Shown: one piece after another, positions 45,925 to 58,889 of the stretch
Position numbering within the stretch: position 1 is the first letter of the stretch
Layout of the letters: every line of letters begins with the position of its first letter
DNA from: Gnetum montanum
Lineage: Eukaryota > Streptophyta > Gnetopsida > Gnetales > Gnetaceae
Reading direction: 5' to 3'
Assembly (NCBI GenBank): GCA_015680685.1
Contig: MNCI01003769.1
Location: 70,456 to 134,455, forward strand
Length of the DNA stretch: 64,000 bases
Notes under the pieces: model-generated
What the model was told of the DNA's origin: nothing
The model's input: the letters and a program-made list of their open reading frames with translations, nothing else
The model's database searches: none
Translations under genes and position numbers: made by a program

Positions 45925-46016
45925 TTAAACATTAGCGCTAGGAGGAGCTTGGTCCCCAAATTCCTCCGCATAATCGAGTCCCATCCCACTGGGCCAGCCT
46001 CATCATCAACACGTCC
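45925..46016 (-). pseudogene. Last exon of the antisense gene, remnant in element C
   Basis: On the minus strand a TTTTATGCAG acceptor (ending 46017) is followed by GTTGATGATGAGGCTGGCCC. This matches the last exon of the antisense gene in element A (GGTGATGATGAT...GCTGGCCCC). After a one-base deletion the frame reads PSGMGLDYAEEFGD then PPSANV and a stop, against PSG...GDDPPIPNV and a stop in A. It sits in the same place relative to protease and cluster I. No other exon of the gene is recognisable in element C, so the body of the gene has been deleted or replaced. Confidence 0.65.
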
Positions 46017-48847
46017 CTGCATAAAACAAAATCCCAGGTAAGCAAATTAAAAATTTATAAAACAAACAAATGAAAATAACCATCAACAAAACATAAATAT
46101 CCAAGAGAGAACCAGCAAGAGAAATAATAATAAAATAAATAAGGGTGTTTAATCCTTAAGGGGAACATAGAAATTCGTTAACTAAGGCCAACATCAGAAG
46201 GATAACATGTGCAAAATTATGATTGATAGTTTATGTTACAACCATAGGTTTGGTAAGAACAGCTCATAGCTCGCATTACCCTGGAAAAGTGAGTCACGTA
46301 ACTTAGAGGGGAGTAACTCACGTAACTTAGGGGAGTAACTCACGCTTTGGAGGAAAATGCCTAAATGCCAAACTTTGGGCCTCAAATGTGCCATTTTTCT
46401 AAGGATAGTTTATTCCAGACCCCAAAAATTTCAGCGTAAGCAAGTGTAAAACGATGATTAAACAAGTGCCTTTTGTTATACGTAAACAAGTGCATTTTAC
46501 TGAAATTCCTGGTTATTCCCCCAATTGAAATTTTCGTCGGCATCCGGCCAACTCTGTCCTTAGTCAAATTCACTTTCGCTCAATGGCCTGATTTGACTAA
46601 CACATGGCCTGCTGAAATTGCCTGTACCCCATTTAAGCAGGTCTATCTTTCTTCCTCCAAGCTAAGGACTGTACAACAGACTTTAAAATAGTTGAACGAG
46701 CAAACCTCAAGCATCCATCTGTCATCGTGTTCATGACTTACGACCCACGACACTGACCCTACTTTGTTGTTTTTTTTTCCTGTTGTCAGCGGAACTATAA
46801 AAGAAAAAGAGAAAAACACACGTGAACGTGCGAGTCATCGCTGAACCTATGGCGCTCCTAAAGGCAGGCGAATCCATACAAATGCAATGTTTTCCTTGCA
46901 TGCCAGTCCAAAGCTCGATTTCCACATCACTCATACTCGCCCCTTCGGCCTTCCGTTACCATAGTATTTAGATATTTGTACTCCCTGGTCTTCTGTGATC
47001 CGCCTCCAGAAACATGTTTCAACGAAACGGTTTTAAAACCTTCTTACCATATCGATAACTCTATCCAAGTTGCTGGTCAAGTTCCGTGATTTCCCAATTT
47101 GGTGAAATAAAACACCAATTCGAGCAAGACTATATGTTAGCTTGTTAGCTTGGAATTGAAAATTTTTACCACCTGTTATTTGTTATAAAATGTTTTACCG
47201 CAAGCATTTTAACAACACTGCGCGGTGTCTCCAGCGCATTGATTAGCAAATATTATTAGCATCGATATCTGGTTACAGAATATGACTATTAGCACCCATA
47301 TTGAAATAAATCAACTACAGCACAATGAACTTAGAGGCTGACGTTTGATGACCGTTTGATGGATCGAAATAACAATATTGCTATAATATGGGTGAAATGG
47401 CTGGGAGCTCAATATTACTATTTTGATATTGTTATGGGGCTAGACCATACTAAATCCAGCGGCGATTCCCGTGCCACGGCCACCATGCCCAGAGCCCAGA
47501 AATCCAAAAAATCCATACTTGACCTCCTTCCATCGCCGCCCTTGAAAGAACTATTATTCGTGTTGCAGCTTACCAAAGTTACTCCCACCACTAAAATGGC
47601 AGCTGACTCACACCGAAGATGACAGCTAACTCACGCTACGAAATGGTGGTGCACTCACGCTGCAAAACGGTGGCTGACTCACGCTACAAGACTTTATATT
47701 TCAACCTTAGAGCGTCAATTCATAGGATAACCCATAAACATTGATAAAATTTTAGCAAAGTGTTGGTTATTGGTAGCGGATCAACAAAGCCGATGTTGGC
47801 TAAAAGAATTATTCATGTTACTCACGCTGCCCAGGGCCAGTTGTTCACACTGTCTAGGGCATGTTACTCATGCCTCCCGGGGCAAGCAACTCACGCTAGG
47901 GTAATTTGCGCTACCAAGGAAATTCACATGCATATCAGGGCATCGCTCATGACGACACTAAAACCCCTGAAGCAACCCCCAATAAATCGTTTTGACTCCC
48001 AATTAATCACACTAGCTGATTTCCAAAAAAAAAAAAAAAGGTAAGAAAATAATCCCAAATGTGATTCGAAACACAAATGCCCTGGAACACGGTGAGAGGA
48101 CGTAGGAAATGCGATCGCTTCCAGATAATTAAAATTCAAAACGCCCTCATACACTGAAATACGGTGGTTCCGATAACTCAGATACTGCCACTCGTTGGTG
48201 TTCTGCTACGAAAATTGAAAAGAAAAGAGGCAACCAATAAACCTGCGTAGGTTCCAACCCATGAAGAAATCCTTGGTTGCGGAAGGCGTGGCAGTAGCTC
48301 CTTGCTCTCTTCCTCCTTGCTCTCTTCCACAAACATTAAGCTTTCCTGCCTCTTCCCCTTCCTCTGTTGGAGCTTCCCCTTGCCCTTCATCCTGCTCTGT
48401 TACTCACGTTGTTTCTGCTCTGTTACTCACGCTGTTTCTGCTCTTTACTCACACTGTGGGGTTCCTGGTTACTCACACTGCAATCAAGTTACTCACGCTG
48501 CCGAGAACAAGTTACTCATGCCAGAGTAATCCATGCTATGTCTTTGTAACTCACGCTACCCTCTGTGTAACTCGCTGCACCCAGTGAGTCATGCTACCTT
48601 TTTTTTTTAATTCCTTTATCATGTTGGTTCATCTTATTTCTCTTCTCTTCTATTTTACTTTGTTGTGCCTTTTATTTATTTATTTTACTTTATTGAATTT
48701 TCCATGATTTCAAGATAGTTTTCTGAAGTAAGGCATAAAAGAAAAAGAAAATAATAATAATAATAATAAAAAAAACCATGAAGACCGAAAATCTACGAAA
48801 CCATGAACATCATTACATTTTCATGAAACGTGAATACAATGAATCGA
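46017..48847. other. Element C spacer with ACTCACGCTG repeats, no intact gene
   Basis: A mostly non-coding block. Degenerate units GTTACTCACGCTG occur in three clusters: 46285-46360, 47575-47930 and 48400-48600. The sequence between (46360-47560, 47930-48390) shows no recognisable protein on either strand, although several 60-110 codon frames are open. An A-rich/AATAAT microsatellite lies at 48750-48775. The block occupies the protease-RT interval filled by the antisense gene in element A. Confidence 0.6.
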
Positions 48848-48905
48848 CCCTGTATGGACTTAAACTGCCACATTATCGGCCTGGTATGGCATTAAACTAC
48901 CATTA
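48848..48905 (+). repeat. Punctuation cluster II of element C
   Basis: Two units, TGGACTTAAACTGCCAC and TGGCATTAAACTACCA, lie about 100 bp before the pol ATG at 49002. Matches cluster II of element A in unit type and position. Confidence 0.75.
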
Positions 48906-49001
48906 CATTCCACAATTTTGTTAGACTAATCATGTGAAACTCATCTACACTTAAACCTTCCTCATCGAGAAAATGTTGTTTAAATTAGCAAGAACAACCA
49001 T

Positions 49002-52000
49002 ATGGATAGCAAGAACCTCTTTTCAACATTGTCTATCAACGAACCACATGGGGCCATTCAACGAGAAGTCAATCTAGAATCCATTGATCTAGATTCATCA
49101 TCAATTTATGACAATTTCATGGCATCCACTCAAGGAACACTAGACTACCTAAGAGATATGACTAAAACTTTGGACTTAGAAGCAGACACCATCATTGAGG
49201 ACCCCATCATCGAAATCCCCATCACCATGTCTAGTGGCAAGGTTAAAACATTAAAACTAAGTACTCTACTAGATCTGAAAAATTGTCAATGACATTACAC
49301 AAGTGCTGAAGAATAATATCAAAACATTTGCTTGGTCGTATACCGATATGTCAGGGTTGGACGCTCGCATCATCCAGCATAACATCATCCTCGATAAAAA
49401 ACTTAGACCAATAAATCCAAAAGCACGAAAAGTTAGGCTTGAGGTAGCGTTGGTAGTTCGTAACAAAATCATAAAGCTCTATTACGCCAATTTCATCCGA
49501 GTTGTTGACTATGCCGATTGGGTATCCAACATTGTTGTAGTCCCTAAGAAGAATGACAACATTCGCATATGTATTGACTTCCATAACCTCAACGTAGCCA
49601 CTATAAAGGATGACTTCCCGCTACCCAGTATCAACCAACTCGTTGACTCAACTGCTGGGCATGCATTGTTATCCTTTATGGACAGATTCTCGGGATACAA
49701 CCAAATCAGGATCAACCCAGAACACCAACTCAGGACGACCTTCATGACACCTTGGGGCACATTCTATTATACAATGATGTCATTCGGTCTCAAAAACGTG
49801 GGTGCCACATATCAACGGGCAATGACATATATATTTAATGATTACATGCTTGATTCGCTCAATGATTATGTAGACGACATTGCGGTCAAGTCCAAAACAA
49901 CCGAAGAACATGCAAAGCATTTATATTTGGTACTTAAACGTTGTCTCAAATACGACCTTAGGCTTAACCCAAAGAAATGTGTTTTGGGGTTAAGACGGGA
50001 AAAATGCTTGACTTCATACTCTCCGAAACAGGAATACGAGTAAACCCCGATAAGGTTAAAGCAATAACTAGCATGCAACCACCTAGGAACCTTATCGAAT
50101 TATGTGGTCTACAAGGTAGACTGCAATTCATTAGACACTTTATCATAAAACTAATAGATAAGCTAAAACCCATGCAACACTTGCTACGAAAGAACATTCA
50201 TTTTCAATGGACTCAACAATGCCAAGAAGCCTTTGAAAGCATAAAGATGGAATTGGCTCAACTGCCAACGGTTCATCCCCCACAAAGCGATAAACCTTTC
50301 TACATCTACCTTATGACATCGAATACATCTATTGCATCCATGATTTGCCAAAAATGAGAAGATGGACTCGAGATCCTCGTTTACTATTTAAGTCATGCCT
50401 TGGTTGCCCACGAACAATGATACAACGAAGTGGAGAGATCATGCTTCACCCATGTCTTTTCCTTGAAAAAGTGGCTGCATTACCTCTTCTGCAACCAAGT
50501 CAATATCATTTGCAAAGATAACGTGCTCTGAGTTATCACCAACAACATCTACGAATCAAGTAGGTTAGCCAGATGGAAGGCAATGATTGCAAAGTTTGAC
50601 CTATGTTATGTTGCCCAATCCTCTACTAAGGGTCAAGCAATAGCTAATCAGCTGACCGCGTCACCGACACGAGGTTAAGCAACGATCAACCTTGAATTCC
50701 CCGACAAAGACATTAACAGCATAGATGTAGTGCCTGATAACTATGATGCCATCTTGTACTTCGACGGAGCATCCACCTCCCAAGGGGAAAGTGCTGCAGT
50801 CATCATAACATATCCCTTGAAAGAAATTCATCCCTTTGCCTATCGACTAATCTTCCCTTGCACCAACAATGTGGTAGAGTACGAAGGTCTTCTTAGAGGT
50901 CTTATAGTGGCACTAACTTCAGGAATCACACATTTTGTAGTTCGAGGTGACTCACAGTTGGTAGTTAATCAAGTCATAGAGATCTACACATGTAAAGCTT
51001 CGCATTTGCAACCATGCTGTGACCTAACTAAACACTTGTTAAAATGACTAATCAATGTAGATGTGCAACATATTCCTAGGAACGAAAATACCATTGCCGA
51101 TGCACTTGCCACACTAGCCTTGAACATGACACCTGAGATGCTTCATGTGTTGCCTAGTTCCATAACAAATTGTGCCAAACCTATGACCAACGCCCTTGAT
51201 GAAATACCCATAGTGTTCGCCAGCACTACACAAGCAATAGAGTGGTACGACGACATAAAAGAGTACCTTCTACGAGGCGAACCACCACAACATTTGACGA
51301 GTGCTAAAAAGGATGCGGTGTGAAAACGCTCTAGGAAATATGCATTAATAGGAGACACCTTCTGTCGCAAGTACTATGAAGGCATTCTGTTGACATGCGT
51401 TAGTAGCATCGATGGCCAAACGATCGTAGAATAGGTTCACGAAGGACTGTGCGGAGGGCATATAGCACCCAAAGCAATGGCAATGAAAATCAGATGTTTA
51501 GGCTATTACTGGCCACACATGGAGTATGATTGCTTCTCCAGGGTCAGGAAATGCAACATTTTCCAAAGACACGGTAACCTAATACACGTACCACCTAATG
51601 AGTTTCATACTGTGCAAATCACATGGCCATCCCAAAAATGGGGATTAGACATTAGTGGCCCTATAACACCACCATCCTTAGCAGGACATAGCTTCATCAT
51701 CACTACGACCGAATACTTCACAAAATGGGTAGAGGCTATTCCTCTTAGGAAAACCACGTCTAAATATATCTGCAACTTCATATTGGAAAACATCGTAACT
51801 CGCTTTCGTATCCCAATGATCATAGTCACCGATAATAGGCCACAGCTTAGTAGTACAGATACTAAAAACTTTAGAGACAGCCTAGGTATTAAACACTCAT
51901 TTTCATCACCTTATTACCCACAAAGTAATGGCCAAGCAGAATCTACGAATAAAATGATCATCATGGTGCTCAAGAAAATGCTAAATCAGGGCAAGAGATG

Positions 52001-52480
52001 ATGGCATGAGTAGTTAATCTATGCACTATGGGCATACTAAACAATGCATCGAACGTCCACAGGTAAAACACCATATAGTCTGGTATACGGATCTGAAGAT
52101 GTGTTACCTTTGGAGTTATAGGTTCCCTCACTGCAGATAATATTCTCTAGTATCCTCGACGAAAGCCAAAACAACGAACTGCGCATCGCTGATCTTGACT
52201 CGGTGGAGGAAGAAAGGGTACAAGCACTTGATCAAATCGAATGGTACCAGAGACAACAACGGCGACATCATCAACATGATCCACATACATAGTCAATCAA
52301 GGAAGGTGACCTAGTTCTCAAGATAGTCGGTGAACACTTAGATAAATTCTTAGCTAACTGGAAGGACCTTACTTAGTCACTAAAGCCTATGACAATGGGG
52401 CATTCAAGCTTGCCGACATGGACGAAAACAAATTGGCCAATCCTATGAATCACATGTACCTGAAACCATTCTACGTCTAA
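49002..52480 (+). pseudogene. Element C pol: RT, RNase H, archaeal-type RNase H, integrase
   Basis: ATG at 49002, then a leader (LKLSTLL), RT with WVSNIVVVPKK, DDFPLPSINQLVDS, FGLKNVGATYQR and catalytic YVDD at 49867-49878, and thumb (INPDKVKAI, about 50040). The first RNase H is degenerate (LSHALVAHEQ, about 50390). The second is archaeal-type with FDGAST (50757), VEYEGL (50873), RGDSQLV (about 50943) and IADALA (51092), a complete D-E-D-D set. Integrase has HEGLCGGH and a damaged C-x-x-C (second Cys is Phe), core D (GLDISGPI), D (TDNRPQ), E (GQAEST), and a PYLVTKAYDNG module. It ends at the TAA at 52480. Stops (for example near 49290, 50357, 51045, 52000) and frameshifts (about 49990, 52350) disable it. 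Best preserved pol of the window. Confidence 0.92.
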
Positions 52481-52491
52481 TAATCTCAAGG

Positions 52492-52845
52492 TACGTGGCA
52501 TCACAACCTAAAACTGATACCATAGAACGGTCTTGGCATCATGACCTAAAACTGATACCATAGAAAAGTCCTAGAGTTATGACTTAAAACTAGCACCATA
52601 GAACGTCCTGGCGTCATGATGGTAAACCGACACCATAGAGCTCTGTTCGACATAACACTAAACTGTCACTCTCATCTGACCGAGTCCACTAAGACTATAA
52701 ACTAGCTCGCCTCTCCATATTCCGCCACGACTATAAACTAGCATGGAATTATCCGCTACAATGCTAAACTAGCAACGTCCAATGGGTTATGACATAAAAC
52801 TAATCCACGAGAGTTCGCCAAGACTATAAACTGGTAACTTCTTCA
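52492..52845 (+). repeat. Punctuation cluster III of element C
   Basis: About ten units with ATGACCTAAAACTGATACC or ACTATAAACTAGC cores start 12 bp after the pol stop codon. Unit order is similar to element B, cluster III. Confidence 0.82.
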
Positions 52846-53971
52846 CTGGCCTACCAATCTATAGCTGAAATCAAATGGCATTTCATCATCAACCTGCTCA
52901 ATGAATTCATCACATGGACTCCAACAATATCGCTACTGCTTAATCTTGTTTGCCTGTAGTTGCATGCGGTGTTCCATCCCATCAGTTGCATCCATGTTTA
53001 AAGTGTTAAACTAACTCATTCACTTATGGTTTTCTTTTCTTCTTGGAGTTGTGTTTGCAGGATGATACCTAGAGGTGTTCGTACACGAATACACTTCATC
53101 ACAACGACAAGGTATGACATTGTTCCTGATGCATGTAACCAGGTTAATCAAACCGTTCACAAGTACATTCCCAATTCCATGAATGTTCCTCATTCCCTAG
53201 CATGTTCTCTCTACTCTGTTCAGTTACACCCCCTTTGATACATCCCATTCATCTCCAAAATTATGGACGCGTTGTTGCTCACTGTAACTCTCCAACCAGC
53301 GACAACACAAAATGATGCATATCACATGACACAAACACGAGTACAAAACTAACAGCAAGCTCTTTCCAAAGATCAAAAAAAAAAGAACAAAGAAAAACTC
53401 AAAGAGAAAAATCCATCACAAGACCCATTGACACTTCCCATACAAGCCCCCAGGTAGGAAGGTACTTTTCTTGGAAGAAAACACTTGTGTCTCAAACAAT
53501 CATGTTGCATCTCACCGCGTGGCTTTGGCTGTTGGACAACGGGTTTCCTTTGACACTCAATAAGGGTCTTGTTTCTCCAAAGAACACACCACCTCAGTAC
53601 ATGGCTTTGATTGTGATAATGAGTTCTCTTAAACAAGATACAAGAGTCTTGTTCCTCCGAAGGACATGCATCCCATGCCTTGGTTCCATATCCACTAGAT
53701 ACTAGCTATTGACAAGGACCAACATGATGTGATTCACACAAGAGCATTCCTCTTCCCAAAGTTAAAAAAAAACATCCCTTTATCAATCCCCAATCTCATG
53801 GTAACACACCTTCTCCCTATATATCTCAAAACCTCATTTCCCAATCCCATGTACTTCTGAACACGGTACGATGACATCTGGCCAAGTGCCGATGGGCAAT
53901 GCTTGGTACTTGGTCGTTCATGGTGTTTTGTACTTCTTTGTCGATGCCTCTTGGATAGATTCCTCTAGACG
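52846..53971 (+). other. Element C 3' UTR
   Basis: Non-coding, colinear with element B 34786-35925. It contains TTGTGTTTGCAG/GATGATA (AG at 53059-53060), an A-rich tract (53370-53410) and two tail repeats (GTCTTGTTTCTCCAAAGAAC at 53563 and GTCTTGTTCCTCCGAAGGAC at 53647). Confidence 0.65.
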
Positions 53972-53989
53972 TCAACAAAGAGAAGCCAA
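53972..53989 (+). promoter_or_regulatory. Element C polypurine tract
   Basis: TCAACAAAGAGAAGCCAA immediately precedes the LTR start TGAAACACC. Confidence 0.75.
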
Positions 53990-55380
53990 TGAAACACCAT
54001 AAACTTTTGGCCTAACACTTTCAAACAAAATTCAAGCTAAGCCATGCTATTGCCCAACATAAGTACAGCATGACCAAATTTGAGAGTCTCCAAAATGGCA
54101 TGGAATGACATTCAATGGAGCAAGAAAGGTCCACCTGGGTCCCATAGGCAACTGCACCAGTTTTTTGCATCCAGAATCAATGGTTTCGAGCTTAAAATAC
54201 TTCATCTTCGCTGGGTACACTTTGGTTACATTTTCTTACGTTGCACAACGTAAGCCTTAGTGTCACCAACTTTTGGAGCCCCAAAACTAAGCCAAAATAG
54301 GCCAAAATTGAGCACAAGGATCCCCCATAACCTCCACTAATGGTTGCCAAGGTCCCTAGCCCTCAGAATCTTGATTTTGGGCTCAAAAATACACTTTTTT
54401 CACTACTCACGCCGAGGTCATGCCCATCTCACGCCCAGCTCACGCTCACGCCCAGGTCATGCCCAGGTCATGCCCAGCTCACGCTGATAGCATGAACCCA
54501 GCATGAGCTGCTAAAAATGGCCCAAAACATTTCAGACGCATGCCAAAAACATGTCAAGACAAGATCCAGTAGCCGATCCAAGCGAGCCGGAATCAAATTT
54601 TGATTGCAAATTCATTGTAATTTTTATTGTAAGCTTCACCATATGTGCGCTTGTCAAGCCATTACGCTCCTTCCATGGGCGTAAGCTAGCTTGCATTGTA
54701 AAAAATAGTGCACTCAGTTTGGAATGTAATTACCCATCTACACCTGTCATGGGATCCATTTTTCTTGCATCTCGTAGCCACTGATCTGATTCATTCCTAC
54801 GCCCAAGACAAGTAGATAAATACCTTGTTCAAACACATAAATGGGGTTTGGTTTTGGCAAAAATTTGGAGTAAGAAAACAAGCAATCCTGAGCCAAGACG
54901 CACATGATTCCAGCACTTGTAAACACCACGCATCGGGGCTTGGCGTCTGACTTGCAATGCAACTACGGTTTGATCGGTGCACATTTCATTGATTAAGACA
55001 ACATTGTTCATTATTTTACTATCCATTGTGTTATTCTGATTTATTTTCTGCATTTTCTATTCCATTGCATCTTCTTGCGTACATTCTGTTCACGGTCACA
55101 TCCTATTACATTCATTACACTCAGTTACATTCATTACACTATTATTTTCGTTATGCTCTTTTATTTTCTCTGTTTTATGCTTGTGACGATAACCCTAGCG
55201 CAGGCCATAGTGTACACTCGAGGAAGTCCTTGGTTGATCTGCGTGCAGACCATCCAAGGCACTCTACCTTCATTTTTTTCCAGTGTGCCCTCATGCGAAG
55301 GCAGGGTTTTTTGTATCTCTCTGGAGATCTTTTGACGTTCGTTTCCTTCCAGCCTTACGCCGACGATTTCAGATAGCACA
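53990..55380 (+). repeat. Element C 3' LTR
   Basis: 1391 bp, TGAAACACC to TAGCACA. The second half (from about 54950, GCAACTACGGTTTGATCGG) is closely related to R-U5 of element B. The first half differs and carries TCACGCCCAGGTCATGCCC-type repeats (54408-54520). TAGATAAATACC at about 54811-54822 is a TATA-like box. Conserved U5 inverted repeat at 55262-55306. No partner LTR is present. Confidence 0.88.
54408..54520 (+). repeat. CTCACGCCCAG repeat in element C LTR
   Basis: Seven or eight units of TCACGCYCAG / TCATGCCCAG, ending in a CTCACGCTGATAG unit. The motif takes the same U3 place as the GCGTATACGCTG repeats of element A and shares the ACGCTG core. Confidence 0.7.
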
Positions 55381-55539
55381 GTAACACATCATTCTTTGCA
55401 TGATAGTACGTCCATGTCATCTATTCCTACACATCGAATTATTAGTAGGTCCTTATTAAGAGACTAAAATTATCTTAATCTATACATTAAATATTCATCC
55501 ATCCTACTGCATTATACCACATTTTTTCAATAGATTTTA

Positions 55540-57140
55540 GGGTTAAGGTTATTAGAGTTTTTACAATTTAGGATTACATGATTAGGATTTAGTGTTTGAG
55601 GGTTTTTAGGATTTAAGGTCTAGGATTTTAGGATTTACCATTTAAGGTTTTTAGGGTTAGGAGTATGGTTTAGGGTTTAGGGTTTATGTTTTACAATTTT
55701 TACGATTTAGGGTTTTAGGTTTTTAGGATGTAGGGTTTTGGTTTTAAGGTTTTTAGTGTTTATAGTTTTGGATTTTTAGGGTTTAGGTTTCAGGGTTTTT
55801 ACACATTATGATTTTTTATGAATTTAGATTTAGGATTGTAGTTTAGGGTTGTTTAATATTTAGGGGCTTTTACGATTTAATTTTTAGATTTTAGGTTTGA
55901 TGATTTTTAGGGTTTAGGGATTAGCGTTTTGTACCATTAAAGGTTTAGGATTTTTTAGTATTTAGGATTTTGTGTTTAGTGTTTTTATGGATTATGGTTT
56001 TTAGGGATTAGGATTTAGGTTTTGGATTTATGGTTTATGTTTTTTAAGTGTTTAGGATTTAAGGTTTGTGTTTTAGCATTTAGGTTTTATGGTGTTTAGG
56101 ATATATGATTTTTTATAATTTAGGGTTTAGGATTTTTAGGATTTTTTATTTAGGGCTTTTAGGGTGTAGTTTGTTTAGGGTTTAGGTTTTAGGGTTTATA
56201 AGGTTTTTAGGATTTAAGATTTATAGTTTAGGATTTAGGTTTTAGGATTTAGGGTTTAGGAGTTTTAAGGATTTATGATATAGGGCTTTTAGCATTTCTT
56301 ATGATTTATATATTAGAATTTTTATGATTTATGCTTTGTGGTTTTAGAGTTTAGGATTTTGAGAATTTAGAGTTTGGGATTATTTAGGATTTAGGGGTTT
56401 TTATGGATTAGTATTTTTGAGGTATTAGGATTATTTACAATTTAGGATATAATGCTTAGGCATTAGGATTTAGATTTTACAATTTTTAGAGTTTAGGGAT
56501 CATGATTTTGTATGGTTTAGGTTTTATGATATTTTAGTATTTGGTTTTTTAGGGATTAGGGTCTAATGTTTAGAATTGAGAATTTTGGTTTTAGGTTTTA
56601 GAATTTAGAATTTTTAGGATTTAGAGTTTTTTAGCGTTTAGGGTTTAGGATATGGTATTTTTAGGGTTTAGGTGTTACGATGTCTTAGGATTTTTGGTTT
56701 TTTAGGGTTTAGAACTTATGGTTTATGGTTTAGGATATTTTAGTATTTATGATTTATGGTTTCTAGGATTTATGATTTATGGTTTATGAAGGCTTTATGG
56801 TCTAAGCTTTAGTATTTCTAAGTTTTAGGTTTTATAGTTTATGGTTTTTTATTATTTAGGCTTTTGTGTTTAGGATATATGGTTATTAGTATTTGGGAAT
56901 TTTGGTTGTTTATAGTTTAGTATTTTGGGTTTAGTGTTTATAGGGTTTAGGTTTTTGAAGTTTTATGACTTTTTATGGTTTACTTTTTAGGGTTTTTAGG
57001 GTTTAGGATTTTTAGTATTTTGATTTTAGGGTTTAGGATTTTTATGGTTTCTGGTTTATGATTTTTAGTGTTGTGGATTTAGAGTGGATAGTTTTAGAGT
57101 ATTTTTTAAGATTTTTGTTTATGATTTTTATGGAATAGTA
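55540..57140 (+). repeat. Degenerate telomere-like (TTTAGGG) array
   Basis: About 1.6 kb of near-continuous TTTAGGG, TTTAGGATTT, TTTTAGGGTTTAGG and similar units, heavily mutated (G-to-A and insertions of T). Plant telomeres are TTTAGGG, so this is an interstitial telomere-derived satellite. It has no coding potential. Confidence 0.85.
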
Positions 57141-57144
57141 TTTT

Positions 57145-58200
57145 TATTATTGGGGAAACTTTGTATAATGCAATAGGATGCAAGGATATTGAAGGCATAG
57201 ATGAAGATAAATTTTCATCCACCATGAGATCCAAACTTTTTAAAGATATTTATTAAATGAATAAAGAATATTCCATAGTAGGAAGTAATGATTTTCTATG
57301 TGATTTGATGATTTTAATTATACCATCATGAATTATTTCCTTAAAACAAAGTTTGGATAATCAACATGATAAAGATAAATGGGCTTTATAAATACTTTAG
57401 TACAAAATAAAATTTTAAAATAAGCATATGCAGTACACATAGTCAAATGAAAACAAGTATACAAAAGCATTTAAGAAGTATTAGAATAAGTTATCCAAGG
57501 CATTGGATTTAGTACATGATTAAGCAAAAGAACTCTAATATCTAAAATAAGGAAGAATAATTGCATCTTCAAATACAAATTTTGAACTAATTAATAAATT
57601 TTATGAGTTGAAAATGAAGACTGCAGAGTTGAATTCCAATAATAAAATTTTGGAAGAAGAGAAATATAATTTCTTTTAGGAATTGAGAAAAAAAAACACA
57701 AATAGTTGGTTGACCTAGAAGTGGAAAAATTTATAGCTGGAAAATAGTTTGTGAAAGAAATGAAAAAATCATGATGATGTAGTAAAAAGATTATATGTTC
57801 AAAACCATGTAATTATTGATGACTTTTTTATACATTATCAATATGTTTTGAATTCATTGGTTAAATTCAACAATGACCTCCTTATTCTACCATCTATGTA
57901 TCCATCATGACTACAAGTATCATTCTATAATATCTATGAATCTATCATCAAATAGTCAAGTACGAGTCAACCAAAGTCTACTATTGATCAAGATTTAAAA
58001 GCTTCATTATCTTCAACTTTAAAAATTGCTACACCTAAGTTTATAATGGAGAATACTTCTCTAGGTATAAGAGAAGTTTCATACTCCTCTAGTGTTCTTC
58101 AAAAACTTAAAAATGTAGATATAGTGTTTATGATTGAGAAATAATGATACTCCTTTTATTTCTTACTTGTTTACAATTTTTGGAAATCTTAGTGTATGAT
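57145..58200 (+). repeat. 1-kb direct repeat, copy 1
   Basis: Colinear with 59200-60290; for example TTGTATAATG...GATGAAGATAAATTTT begins both copies, and ACTTCTCTAGGTAT... occurs near the end of both. Copy 1 preserves short helical, Lys/Glu-rich frames (about 57580-57760, FYELKMKTAELNSNNK then ILEEEK) that hint at a decayed coiled-coil protein, possibly a retroelement gag; no family was recognised. Confidence 0.7.
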
Positions 58201-58889
58201 GGTATAGTTAATTTTGAAATTTAATCTATCAGATGTAGATTTCAAGACACTACCTAATCATATGTCCCATATAAACTAAATTATACAAGGCTATGGGTCC
58301 CTACTAGTCTAAGTGAGAATAAAGTCATATGCAATCACCTTAGCTATACTAAACATTAAAGTTAGTTCATTTAGAGATTATAATAGATTCTATTATGAGA
58401 GTTTTAGATCACCATTACTAAAGATGATGTTGGTGAAGTAGTGTAGGTTACCTTATATGATCATTGTTGAGAATTTTATTTCCATAATAATGACCGATTA
58501 TCAATTGGAGTTCCAAGGATAGATGACGTAGTCTTACTATTATGTGCAAATAATGAGGTGTTAGAGTAATAATAAGACTTTTAATTTAAAGACTCAAATT
58601 TATTGGTTTGATTTTGGTGGACAATGCTAAATTATAAAGTTCTAATTAGACCATATATATTGGGTGTACTTATATTACAGTTATTTTAGGGTTCCAACAC
58701 CTCTACAAGTAGGTGTAATTATCTATTCAATAATTGAACATCATAGAACAAAATTCCAACCTATCCATTGATTCTTTTATCATCACTAGTAATGTAATTA
58801 ATATAAAATTATCTAGTCCTCCTCAATTTATTTATACCAAGATACGTGTTCCACCAATATTTTGAAAATTACAAAATCATAAAAATTAG
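58201..58889. other. AT-rich sequence, nothing recognised
   Basis: About 690 bp between repeat copy 1 and the second telomere-like array. No ORF of interest, no repeat shared with the rest of the window and no RNA gene were seen. Confidence 0.4.

Larger units (their letters stand above)
42870..55380 (+). mobile_element. Element C: 5'-truncated Tat/Ogre-like retrotransposon
   Basis: Family 1 homology begins abruptly at about 42870, inside gag (QIKNIEEATQ, equal to QIKDIEEAAQ in element B). No 5' LTR or leader is present. The rest follows the family plan: gag C-terminus and protease to 45319, punctuation cluster I, an antisense gene remnant (45925-46016) and repeat-rich spacer, cluster II, pol 49002-52480, cluster III, 3' UTR, polypurine tract and 3' LTR 53990-55380. 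The left neighbour (42572-42869) is AT-rich and unrecognised. Confidence 0.88.

Noticed and set aside
55540-57140. A true chromosome end
   Set aside because: The TTTAGGG units are heavily degenerate, and normal repetitive DNA continues for kilobases on both sides, including an opposite-orientation array, so this is interstitial.
57580-57900. Copia/Sirevirus gag in the 1-kb repeat
   Set aside because: Only a short Lys/Glu-rich helical frame is visible. No zinc knuckle, protease or integrase motif is found nearby, so a family cannot be assigned.
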